A stretch of DNA of 64,000 nucleotides, from NCBI RefSeq assembly GCF_030253575.1, contig NC_080559.1, positions 29,600,501 to 29,664,500 of the forward strand, in the 5' to 3' direction. The DNA is from Rhododendron vialii (taxonomy: Eukaryota; Streptophyta; Magnoliopsida; Ericales; Ericaceae). Shown here piece by piece: positions 47,652-59,800 of the stretch; position 1 is the stretch's first letter; every line of letters starts with the position of its first letter. Both the position numbers and the translations under genes were made by a program. The notes under the pieces are model-generated. The model was not told the origin of the DNA. It did not search any database and worked only from the letters and a program-made list of their open reading frames with translations.

Positions 47652-49698
47652 CTAACATTCTACCTCCATTGAGGCCACTGCCACATCAGTAACAACTTGA
47701 AGAAGTTCCAAAGGGATGGCTGCTGGGTCCAGCTCCAGGCATCCCTTTGGAGCATTTTGAGCTTCGAGGCCTGTTAACAAGTAGTTTGGAACCTGATGAG
47801 AGAATTGGAACATTTCCTGTCTGGGTATTCTCCTGAGTGTATCAGGTCCCATATCTCCACGAAATACAGTCCTGAAACCATAAATCTTGATGAGAGGAGC
47901 AACAGAAACACCTTGATCCACATTATAATCTTCAAGCACTAGCACCATGTCATACTTTTGTACCACCTCATCTGGGGTATTCCTATTCCAATAAGGAGAC
48001 CGGTTTCTGTAAAGAGCCCACACATCTCCCTTTCGAGGGAATATGCATATGGTCCCATGCGGACCCTTTGCCCAAGCAACTTTGTGTGAAAAGGAATTAA
48101 GAGATGTGTTGATTTCATGTTTGCCGACCCTAAAATCCCCACACGTTTTAAAGAAACCAGAACCTATCCAGTTCATTGTACCAAATTCACTGCTGGATTT
48201 TGACTCAAGCAAACTTACCTGCAACTTAAATGGGTTCAAGGATATAACCTTATGAATCGTTCCATAGAAACGTGGCATGCTATCGCCAGTATCATATGCA
48301 GCCCAAACCTGGTTATCGCCGAAAGAACTTTCCATTCGGTCCTGGTCAAAATCATGAAAATCTGGATCCGGTACGTTGATTGACAATGGATTTACCTCTT
48401 CTTTATCATTAACACTAGAGGAAGTTCTAGCAACACTCAGTACCAGAAGACACTCCATGCCCATTAAGTTCATGCATAGCACCTTTCACAGAGCTTCTCT
48501 CTTTTTGTTTTCCATTGGCCTTTTCTTTCTTTGTGTTTGCAGCCTTGGTTACGGTCTCCAAGCTACATTCCTTTAACTTCTTGAAAATCTCTGTCCTAGC
48601 CTTATGTATCAGCATGCTCTGAATTTCAAAAGGCTTCAACTCTTTGATTCTCTTAGGCTTTCTATTAAGGCCAGAGAAACCACAGAACCTGAATGAGCTA
48701 CCCATGGCCGTTTGACAAGTCGTGTTGCCTCTGCTCCCATTACCATTGTCATCTAATCCTCTTGTCTTCTTCACGAACCTCCCCCAGCCACCAGCACCCT
48801 GAGCTTCCTCATGATGTTGTTTCAGTTTACCAATTCCCTGCTGACCAACATATCCAGCCTTTGAAGCTACAGAAGGTAGTGATCCTGTGTTACCTGCTGT
48901 TCTAGCGAATGGAGCTTGCTGCATGTTTGCATGGTTCAAAGATGTATTACTAGAATTAGTAGCATGACGGCCGCCTACAAACTGATACCTTTGCTGAGAT
49001 GACGAATTTGGTGGTTCAGAGAAGTTCGAAGGTGGCCGGGTCTCTGATGCCAGAAAAGCCTGATTACAATTGGTGCAATGGAGCATATTGTTGAGATATA
49101 CCCTAAGATATTCATAATACATCTTGCACCGGTGGCATATAGTCCAAAAAGTATCAGTTCGCTGGAAAGATTGAGGGACCCAATTGTTTTGTGTCTTTGC
49201 GTTTGATGTTTTAATGTTCGAGAAGTTATGAAAACCATTTGCTTTTGAAGTTGCTGATGGAGGACCCTTGCAATTATTCGGAACTCTCTGTTGGAATCCT
49301 TGTGAAGCCCTCCTTCGGTTATGCTCTAATTTCCTGACCCTATCAGATAACAAACTCCAGGCCTCTGAAAGGAGCTTAAATGCGCCTTCTGCACCCGTGG
49401 ATTTGCTTTTATCAGGATGAAGCATGAGAGCCAACTTCCTGTACTGTTTCCTCACTGTCTCAGGATCATCAGAGGGGTTAACGCCAAGTACCCCATACCA
49501 ATCCACTTCCCCACTTACTCTATTCTCAGCAGAGATATACACATCAACAGTAATCAACATATGGGAGAGACCCTCAAGCCCAGGGTACAAAGTTTGGGCT
49601 TTCCGGACAAATTTCTTTGCACCGTCAAAATCCTTCTCGATTATCTTTCTCTCAGCAATTAGTTTTGCCCTGATGGCCTCTTCTTTATTGCATTCCAT
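47652..49698 (-). CDS. DnaJ / DUF3444 protein, reading frame broken by an apparent frameshift
   Basis: A plant Hsp40-type co-chaperone with a C-terminal DUF3444 domain; the molecular role of the family is not settled. The first frame runs 49698 to 48427 (423 aa): MECNKEEAIRAKLIAERK start, J domain VDWYGVLGVNP... with HPD at about residues 94-96, then a CxxC pair (TICHRCK, HCTNCNQAF). It stops at TAG just after GVSSGTECC. The DUF3444 part lies one base out of register, open from 48482 to 47652: SINVPDPDFHDFD, VWAAYDTGDSMPRFY, FPRKGDVWALYRNRSPYWN, FRRIPRQEMFQFSHQVP-type blocks. Members of the family carry both parts in one uninterrupted exon, so the sequence holds a net extra base (or lacks two) in 48427-48482. 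Either a real disrupted allele or an assembly error. An upstream ATG (49717-49719) would add 7 residues. Confidence 0.85.
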
Positions 49699-50819
49699 CC
49701 TATGTAGTGTGAATCTCAATACCCCTGGCTATGTCTTCTTGGTTCCCTAGGGCCAATAATATATACTTCACAAAGAAAGCCAAGACAAAAGCACATGATC
49801 AATATAGAACCTCCTATGGTCCTCCTAAGTTTTGAGCACAGAGGCCCATCAATAGGGCAATACCTGATTACCTGAAGCAAAACAAAAAACAATGTTTGGT
49901 AAACTCATTGAACTAGAGAAATTGCAAGAATTCACTCCAATTAGATTTTCTAAACCTCAAAAAAAAATGTGTTTCATGCAGTCTTGCTAAACATAAACTT
50001 TCAAACTAAGCCATGCTTCATGTCAACTCTTGAACAATATCGACCGTTTGACAACTTTTATACAAAACGAAAATCCAATACTTCTCTTCAGTTTCAACAA
50101 CTCAGTGTCTAATTTGGTAACAAAATCCTAGTCTAACACGAATGGAAGAAGATTCATGCTTCCTAACAGAAATATCAAACTCAGATCATTCTAGCAGGGT
50201 GCAAAGTTACCATATCCTCTGGCCATTAGGGAAGTGTGCGCACATGCATTATTATTTCCTAAAAACTCTATGTTTCACATATTTAACATTACCAGCCAGT
50301 TCTACAAATCAGTTTGCGCGCACATTCCTCATTTGTTAGACCTCGGATACTGCAATTTTAGATTATGAAAGAAAACAGACTATGTTCATAAGCAAGAAAA
50401 TCTCAACAAATGAGCCATATGATTTCACTCCTATAACTCTCTTTTGTAGTAAAAAAAAAAAAAAATTCAAATAGAAAAAAAAAAAAAAAAAAATATTTCC
50501 ACTTGCTTCATTGAATTGGAGTCCCTCAAAATCACTTGTTCCAAAAAGGTACTGCTAAAAAAATTTATGCGCCGTGTTCATGATTTAGAGTCCAGTTGGC
50601 AGCATTACTACAAGATAAACTGAATTACGAATTGCAACATTACACTCTAAGCACAGTTCAGGGCCGGCCCTGGGCAGAAGCCCAGAAACCCACCGGTTCA
50701 GCCCCCAAAAGAAATGCCGAATGCGTTATGTTGATTCATCCGTGGCTTGTGGATCGAACATCCCATTACATCAGGAGGAGTGTTTATTTACCAGACTTCG
50801 TATATATTACTAAGTCTTT

Positions 50820-51012
50820 TTATTTTATTTTATAACTTAGGTGTCTGGCCAGCATTCGCGCACCTCGACTAATCCTATGGACCAATCCCACCGCCCACTT
50901 GCGGAATGAGTCCCAATTACAGCCAGAACAGAGCAAAGGTCTATACGGACTGGCCCCAAGAAGTTGATAGCACCTAAGAGGTTTTGAACTTGAGACATCC
51001 TCAACGCAGTCT
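50820..51012 (-). mobile_element. SINE-like element in the DnaJ leader intron
   Basis: On the minus strand, a head with a B-box-like ctcaagttcaaaacctc, then the body (cattccgcaagtgggcggtg) and an end inverse of ttaggtgtctggccagca. Same family as 36157-36351. Confidence 0.6.
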
Positions 51013-51329
51013 TAAAATGGCTCCTAAAATGAGGCTCCTAATATTTAGCAAACCATTTGCTTGCTTAATTGTGGCTTTCAATGGGCTCCCCAAACAAGCT
51101 CCCAAGGATGGCTCCTAACACGTTTGTTAAATATAGGTAGCATTGTAGCCCGTTCTAAGTGGCATCCAGTCTTTAAATATACAGTATTTTTTAATACGGA
51201 ATTTCCGAAAGATAAAGGGTCTCGTTCACAAAACAGAGAATGCTCTTGCTTGGAACCCACTTTATGTTTACGTGAACATTTTTAGGATTCAATTTAGGAG
51301 CTAGTATATGTAGAGAGTGCATTTAGGAT

Positions 51330-51400
51330 ATGCTCACAAGGGAGCGAACCCCCAACTCCCAAGCCTTATCCACTAGGCCAATCCTTTAGGATTGACATGT
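51330..51400 (-). mobile_element. tRNA-like SINE head
   Basis: Minus strand: A-box-like ttggcctagtggataagg and B-box-like gggggttcgctccc, spaced as in a tRNA. No standard tRNA can be assigned. Confidence 0.35.
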
Positions 51401-51437
51401 TACTCTGTTTAGGCATCTAAAATACCTACAAAACAGC

Positions 51438-51440
<3 letters not shown>

Positions 51441-51473
<33 letters not shown>
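51441..51473. repeat. (GA)n microsatellite at the DnaJ leader donor
   Basis: About 16 GA units immediately adjoining the inferred donor GTACCT. In the transcript it is a CT-rich tract at the start of the intron. Confidence 0.8.
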
Positions 51474-51476
<3 letters not shown>

Positions 51477-51599
51477 CCTGTTCGATTCAAGATGTTTCTC
51501 GTGCTGCTTCAGATTCTGATCGCACAGGAAATGGGGATGAATATAAAGAGACTAACTAACCACATAGAAAATCGAAGAATTTGATCCGTTTTGCGAATT

Positions 51600-53640
51600 A
51601 TTATTCCCCTTAATGTATTGTAGTGTGTGTCGCTTCAGATTCGGTGCAACTGTACATTAGTACGTATTTTGTTTGACGTTGCGTTGACCTGATTTTCCCA
51701 CCTAATTTCAGAAGGAAGTAGACAGTCTCCAGTCCACCGGAAATGAGAGCTCTGTGAATGAAAATTCCTAAAAGCCCCATGAACAACGGACCAACTAGTA
51801 TTTGTCAACCCTAACTTGGGGCCTTAACTAGGGTTACTTTTTAACGTCGAGTTGGCAAATGAATGGCTCGTTAAATGAGGGATGGGGTTTCGCGTGTCTT
51901 GTTCGAATCGCGTCATTTTGGAATTTCGTGTCAATTTAAGTTCGTGTCAAAATAATTGATAAAAACATGTGAGATACTAATCCGACTTGTTTAAAATCGT
52001 AGTATTATTTTTGGTTGACTAGTACAAGTAAAAATGTTACACACGTACATAAAAATAAAGACATTCTAAAAAATAAAAGACATTTTCAAGGTTGTCATTA
52101 AAATCATAAAGTGTAAAAATCAAGAGAGAAAAATGTAACCAGCAATTATGACTAAAAAAATGCCTGAAGCCATGAGTAAACGTAAGTCTCAAAATCGATT
52201 AGTGTTCTTTTTATTGAGTTACCTAAAATAAAATAAAAAAGCATCAACAATACGTGAATTTCAATATAAATACTAAAGTACTAAAAGATTAGTACTAAAA
52301 TAATAGGCTTAATGGCGTATCGTGTTTGAATCGTGTTATTCAAGTTAACGAGTCGACAATGACTTAAGCTATTACTCATGTCATTCTCGAGTTACTCGAG
52401 CTTAACCTATATTCGTCCCTTTTAAATTTCATATTGGTGGATAATGTTTAAAAATAGTTAACCCAAACTCTCTAACTTCGTGTTGGTTCGAATTGTGTTA
52501 ACAATTTAACGGGTCATCGCCAAAATTCAATTCCCACCCCTACATTAATTACATATATACATATATATGGAGAGAGAAATTTGCACATACTTGGATTTCA
52601 AGTAGCACAATTTAGGCATGGAAAACGGATCGATGTCCTGCTCTAAACACTCTTAAGATTGGGCTAATTTTGAATCTTGGCGCGAAGCCATTTCTGCAGA
52701 TCTTTAGACCATGTCAAGCTCATGGGCCGAGAGTAATTGAGTTACGGTGAAGCCACGCACCTTGTTCAGAATCCAACAATCTTTACATTTGCATCCAAAG
52801 AGAACGTAGATCAGAGTGGTCTTCAAGGAACACAAGCCCATCCTTCCTTGGGGATCCTAGTCGAGGCACAAGCCTTAGCCAAGGAAGGTCCATTGGTCTC
52901 CACTTTGAGGTTTCACTGTGCACATAAACCAAGAGTGCGAGTGGAATACTCAGAGAATGCTTGCAGTTGCATTTGACGACGTCCATGGATCACCGGTTTC
53001 TGTTTGCCTGGGCCTATTCCAACTTAATCCATGGATCACTGGTTTCGGTTTGCCTGGGTCTATTCCAACTTAATTGGGAGGGAAGCGTGTGGAAACAATA
53101 GGAATCGAACCTAGTCGCTAGAAGCATCACGGGCTGTATTCAGTATTCACTAGGCCAACCCTTGCTAAAATCGAGTACAAGTGAAAGACATGTCTCTCCT
53201 TTTAGGGGGGAGAAAGGGACGGGACGGGACTGGACTTGGACCCAAACTAAAACTAATGAACGGGGTTGTGAGACCTCTAACTACTGGGGCTGCGGGGCAA
53301 ACCTTCCAAGTTCCTGTATTGCACTAATACATCAGTGAGAAAACTATCAACTCTGGAGCAGATGTGGTTTGAGCTACAAAAACATTCACTAATAAGCAAC
53401 TAGTACATATGAGCGACTATTCATCCACTACCGTAATTCCTTTCCCTTCCACGGTCTTCCATTTTCCTTCAACGAATCCAAAGTTACAACACTTCGTTCG
53501 AATCGATACTAACACCCAGCTTAATTTCATCGCAGAAACAAAAACGAAGGTGGCATCAATGGAGAGAAACGCAAGTTATGATGGGCATTGGGCAACTGAT
53601 CCCACTGTGGATAAAATAGGAGCATCATTTTATTGAGAAT
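51600..53640. other. Intergenic DNA between the DnaJ and PP2C genes
   Basis: No gene seen. It holds cgtgtcg/aacgggtc-type repeat sequence (51850-52520), a 46-bp tandem duplication (52982-53073) and a tRNA-like SINE head on the minus strand (53095-53160, with aggttcgattcctatt). Confidence 0.5.
52982..53073. repeat. 46-bp tandem duplication
   Basis: Two adjacent copies (52982-53027 and 53028-53073) beginning tccatggatcac and ending attccaacttaa, with three or four substitutions. It adjoins the SINE-like head. Confidence 0.9.
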
Positions 53641-53882
53641 ACAACTAGATTAACCAAATGAAACTAGTGCCAGGAAGATAACAGGAGCATAAACATGTGC
53701 CGGAATAAACATAGTTACATGTTCATGTTCACTTGGTAATAACAAAAGAACAAAACATACCAAAACTAGAAACAAACAAATGAATAAACAAATCTCCTCT
53801 TGCCGAGTGGGGCATTGCAATGTCAACATCTCCGGCTTGCTTTACCCAAAACGTTTGGGGAGGTAATGTCCTTCAAATGTAT

Positions 53883-56800
53883 CTACTCGTGCTCCGGATC
53901 AGCTGGATCTGCCTTACGGTGGTGAAACTTCACCACAATGCAGGTGATATTGTCAGCACTGCCGCGTGTGAAAGCAGTCTCGGTTAACTTCCGTGCTGCT
54001 GCCTCAGGTTCTTCTTCCGTTCGTGCAAGTGAGACAGCGTCCTGGTTACAACACGTATGACGTATCAACAGATAATAGCGCTTAAAACCCCCCAAAAAAT
54101 CTCTCTTATGGATTAACCAAAGCAAACAACTGCACAGGACATCATACTAGGTTTGTTGTAGGACTTGTGGATGGAAAAATAAAATGTGAGGTATTTGCCT
54201 ACACAAATCCTTCAACCAGATACAGCCTAAGGAATGTTGCGTATACTCTACCAGCAGCAATAATCAGGAGATCCTAGGTCAGCCAATATTTCCATGACCC
54301 CAACTAACGTCTGTAGTCTTTCCTCTTGATTCTTTTTGAAAAACAGAAATTTCATTCAAACACCCAAAAGACACTAGCAGGATTTCAACAAAATACAATG
54401 AAAATCGCCGACATAGCCATCTCATCCTAGAACCGAGCATCAACCACATGATTGGATCCACTTGAATCAGCGGACAAAGATTATACCAACTAAAGGGGTT
54501 GTCCCCTATCTTCTTCCTTTTCTGTTTCATTTTTGTTCCAAAATTCTTTGATTTTGCTTCTAATAGAGTCTTACTTTTCCAGTTACATATTATAAAACAT
54601 CGAAATTACTCTCAAGATGTCAGGCTCAAGCAAGTCCACATTTTAACTAATAAACATAGTAGTCATAACAAATGTCAGGCTACAAACTAGCCTGACAGTC
54701 ATCGTACATCAAAAGGGGGTGGGATTACCTCATTGGGTACCACATCCCATAGCCCATCACTTGCCAGCACAAGCAATTCAAATTCTTCACCAATCTCTAG
54801 ATCCTGAAAAATATGTGAAAATCAAATGAAATTCGGGATCATAAGCTCTCTTTTTAGGCTGATAGTCTTCAGAAATCATGCAAAACTTTGATATAGTAAC
54901 GCAATTACCATAACACGGAGCCTCCTAAAACATTTGAATCTAATACGGTACTCGTCAAATGATAATTGATCCAACTGTCCGATAATCCCATTACGAGCGA
55001 TAATTGATTAAAAGTCTTCCTATTGAAATTACCAACTCTACGAACTTTTCAACTAATGTTTTCCAATAGGACTACATCTTGCTCAATCAGGACCCTAGCT
55101 TTATTAATACACATACATCTCCCACGACCCCATCCTTTTTCAACAACAATAGAGGCTTTAAAAGCGTTCACCTATATATAAAAACTTTTGAGAGAGAGAG
55201 AGAGAGCATGCGGTGAAACTTCACCTCAAAGTTCATAAAAATAAAAACAAATACTCTAAATTCGACGATTTTGAAAAATTACCTGGATCTCAGGATCGGC
55301 CACAACAAATTGCTTCAACATGCGGTTACCAAAAGCACGGGACATTGCTAAGACACCACCTACTCTCCAAGTGCCTGAAAGAGAATGAAGACAAGGTTTT
55401 TATGTATCCCCACTGAAGTTCCGGTTTGATGCGTTATCCTCCCTCCATCTCATTTTAAGGGAAGTAGGGAACATAATGATTACATCAAAAAGTACTTAAC
55501 TTTCCGATTATGCCTTTAACATTTCAAATTGATTTGAGGATAGCAACGTTAAATTACACATAGGGGTAATAAAGGATTTTTCCCAAGTTCCTTAGTTAAT
55601 TTTGGAAAGTGGACATGCATTTTGGGATGTCCCAAAATGGAATAAGGGACTATCAAAATGGGACAGAGGGAGTATTACCCATGGTTTGAAATATCAGTGA
55701 CACGTATTGGTATCGGTGGGTAACGATACCCGATGTGGCAGATATTACGGGGTGAATGAAAATCGCACAGATATCAGTGATACACGTAACGGTATCAGCC
55801 GATACGTAACAGTGGTATCAGTCCGATATGACCGATACGGGCTCTTATGGATGAAATATGGCAAAATCTTTGATGTGCATGTGTTTTATTTGCACAATTG
55901 ACGGGAAAGGAGTAAAGAAATATCATTATTGAACCTTAGAATCAATAAAGCATCAACTTTATTGAATGATTTCAGATATTCTTTGCATCAGTGCTTTGAT
56001 GGTTTCAGCGATTTTGGTTCTGAGTTTTATGTCATGTTTCTTTTCATTACCAAAACCAAGATTTTGAACTATGGTAGCCATTTTGTTCTTTTCGGTACAT
56101 TGCAGGCTGAAGCGCAAGGCGGCAGCAATTTGTTTATGGAATCATACTATCTTACAACTGTGAGATATGTACCAAAAATGGGGGTCATCAACACCACCTA
56201 ATAATCTTGCCCTATATGGATGCGTTTCTACCATAAATACTCTTAAATACTGCATTAAGTTATTAACAAACAAACATTGTCAATTTCGGGGATAATATGA
56301 CTTAGATTCTCTAGTCCTAGATACCCATCAAAGTTTATGGTTTGATGCAAGTATAGCAGGGTAGACTTTGATCAGTCACAATGCAGGTCCAGTCATCTAA
56401 GCTGAAACATTTTTGTATCCATCCCTAGTCCATACTCAGAATCATCAGTGTCTTATGAAGACCTGGAAGTTAATTAATGCAGAAAGAAAAACAAGCCTTT
56501 GAAGTACTGTAATATCTACAGTAGACAACTGCACTGACCCAACTAGCTTGAGGAAGAGATATGAAGTAGCTATAACTATGAAGTACAAACTTTGAATTAT
56601 CACTCAAAAAAAGGAACAATGCGAATCAATATGTCCCCATCTATTCAACAAGAGGGAATTCTGAGCTAAGACCCATTATATTGAGCCAGCCCCGACAGGT
56701 AAATATTTTGACAAAAAGCGATATCATAGTTGATGAACACCAAATCTCAGATTCTCTAATGAGAAAGAGTAGGATTGTACGGCATGAAGTCGAACCTGCC

Positions 56801-59800
56801 CACATTACAACGCCCCCAGCACTTTCAATTCTCTTGCGCTCGTCACTTCTATTTGGCTTATGATCCTCGGAAAGAGGAATTGCTGCAAAGCATAAAGCAA
56901 GAAACTTCTATAAGAACTCAAAGCCAAAATTCATCACAAGAAATCACATGCAAGACCAGTTCAACCATACAAGACAATATACAGCCACTGTTAAAACAAT
57001 GTCGAGAGAGCATTAAATATCTATGCTAAAATAACACGACTAAATAGGGTAACATACTTAAAAGGACACTGCTAAATTGGTTAAGTGCTCTAAGCCACAA
57101 CTTCATGCAGTGTGGACGGAAGCGGGAGGGGGAGTAGGGAGCACCAATTTTGCAAATGCATAGAACGATGTCTATATAAGCCATACTGCTACACCTAATA
57201 TTTAATTTTGATTATCTTACAATTCCATGATTTTGTACATTCGAATGACCGTTATTGTTTTGTGCCAACGTGATCTACTCAAACTGAATTACAAACACAG
57301 AAGAATACAAAATAACTTAACGCAGTTATTGCTTAAAAGCTTACAACTTCCAACACCTCATGAGTTCGGACAACAAATTTGTGACCTACCTGTGAAAGCG
57401 ACAAGAAGACAGCTGGATGGTGGCATGGTAACACATGGACTATAAGTACCAGGGGAACAATCAATGTTCTAAAAATAGGAATTAATCAGCGATTAATCAG
57501 CAATTAATCGATTAATCGCTGGCGGGGCCTATCCGACTAGATCCAACTAATTGCCATGCGCCGACTAATCGTCGAATACCAATTGCTATGGGCCGATTAA
57601 TCGCCAATCACTAGGCCTTGAAGCTCAAAGGTGGCCGACCGCCCAACTAGCGCCTAGCGACTTTTAGAACGTTGGGAACAATGCCGACCATGGAAAGGTA
57701 ATTAATAGCAACCAGCAACTTGTGTATGGCAATTGGCAAGTAATATGCCACCCGTAGCACTTTAATTCGAGGAATACCAGATTCACAACTTCCGCTAGTA
57801 AGTTTGCGAAGTAGCGAAACCTAACTTCAAACTTTCAGTTAATTCTGAAAATTCTCGTAAAATCGGGTTTTGAGATCCAGTCCATTACCCTACACATGCA
57901 GATTAGGCAACCTAGTAACTTCTCATGTCAAACATACATCTGGATTGTTAGTTGGAATGGATCGATCAAGCATGGTTGTTAATTTAAATGTACTATGTAG
58001 CAGCAGATAAAACTACCTATTCATTTAGTTCAAACTTATTCTTTCTTGTTGATGTGGATTCCCCTCAATGAATGAAAGACCCATCCTTAATGACCCATGA
58101 AGAATATAAACACTACTTGATTGCAGGAAATACACTGAGAATTTACAAAATAGGTGAATCAGCAGACAGTGCCAGTCACAAACCCACATGACATGTGCAC
58201 CGTTGCTAGAACTTTCTTCGAGGAATGAATCCCATTGAGCCATAACAAACAAGTTATTTTCTTGTCTAGTACCTTACATTACTCTTCTCCTTATTCGCCA
58301 ATGTTCTTTGTTCTCCTACTAAAGTATTTTTGCCATAATACTTTTTTAGTCAGAAGACTACCCAGGTTTAATGTTGGAAGTCCAAAAGAAGGAAGTGTTT
58401 ATAAGGATAGAAGTTTAACCCAACTATCCGTAAGAAAGATATCACAATGAGACTGTTACTTTTTTTGTGAACTGAATAAGACTGGTACTTAAGACTACGA
58501 TGAGTGTCTTTAATCTCGTCTCAGAAAAATGTCGTAAAAAGACTGGCTATCACATTAAAGCCACTAGAGTACCAACTAACCACAATAGGGTATCACATTA
58601 AATCTCCACAAAAATAAAATCAACCCACAAATGATGCATACATTTAAAAGTGAAACAAGTACGATTTGTTGGATAAGATGCGGCATCCAGAGTTGCTCTT
58701 CAATTGAATAAACCATTTTAATCCTTAGTTACTCAACAAAACCAAAAAGAAAGTGCACTGAGTTTCCACTTGAATCAAGGCCCATCGGACACCCAACGCA
58801 TCCTAAAGTTTCTTCCCGCTAATTGACGCCATGCAATTCCTTCCATAGCAGCTATTACATCATTATTCCACTAGTCAGTCCCCACTTGGAAACTTTGTTG
58901 AATGCCATGAGTAATCACCAAACTTAAACCCTGTATAACGTGAAAAGTACCTGTGCCAGCCTTGGATATAACTGTCCGTGAATCTCCAACATTGGCAACA
59001 TACAAATGACTGCCAACCAGAACTGCTGTGGAAGCAGTAGAACCATCATCGCGGTAAGTGTCTTTTTCAGAGTCCAAGAAATCTGCGTCTGTTTGTTGAT
59101 AAGTTTCACCTGCAAGTATACACTTATTACCAGGTGAAACACATCCTACTACATAGAACAGTGATCTGCCCAGGATTCAACACCATGAAAACAGGATATA
59201 AGATGAGCTCAAATGCAATTTTTCAAGCTAGGAATTTGTTCACTTGTTGATAAGTTCACTTCTCTATAGGTTTCACCCGCCAGTTTATGCAGGTCACAAG
59301 GTAAAACACATCTTAATGGTTGCAAAAGCCACCTTTCTAAGCTCCCACACCCTGCAAACGAAGTATGACAAGGACTTGACTCCATTTTAACAATTCCAAT
59401 CTGTCCTGCGCATGCTTTACAAACGTAAAAAATTTCAGCAGCATGAGATCCTGCACTGCATCCAAATAATTTGCCCTAGAACAACCAAAAAAACGTGGTT
59501 CTTAGATATGGAGATTTAGAAAGTTAACTTACTTATAGCCAATTTGGTATTAGTTAGAAATTGTGGATGCTTCATCAGGTTCTCAAAGAGATGTTCCTGC
59601 AGGAACTCAGCCGCACGAGAACCACCATGACCTGCCATAGTGCACATAATCATAATTCATAAAGAAGCACAATTACAAGGTGAAATCGACTCGTTTATGA
59701 GATGGCACTTAAGAGTTCTATAATCAAATAAGGCTTTGCTAGCTAACATTGATCATTGGATGAACACTAATCCTCCTCTCGACAACGACAAGTCATGATA

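Larger units (their letters stand above)
49699..51560 (-). promoter_or_regulatory. 5' UTR of the DnaJ gene with a leader intron
   Basis: An acceptor (tttgcttcag) lies directly above 49871 and a donor (GAACAG|GTACCT) just below 51478, giving an intron of about 1.6 kb in the leader. This is the arrangement usual for single-coding-exon DnaJ-DUF3444 genes. A TATA-like TTTATATT (minus strand) is near 51540-51548. The intron contains a SINE-like copy (50820-51012). Confidence 0.5.

Noticed and set aside
55929..56201. 90-codon plus-strand frame inside a PP2C intron
   Set aside because: Antisense to the PP2C gene, no motif, and bounded by repeat-derived DNA.
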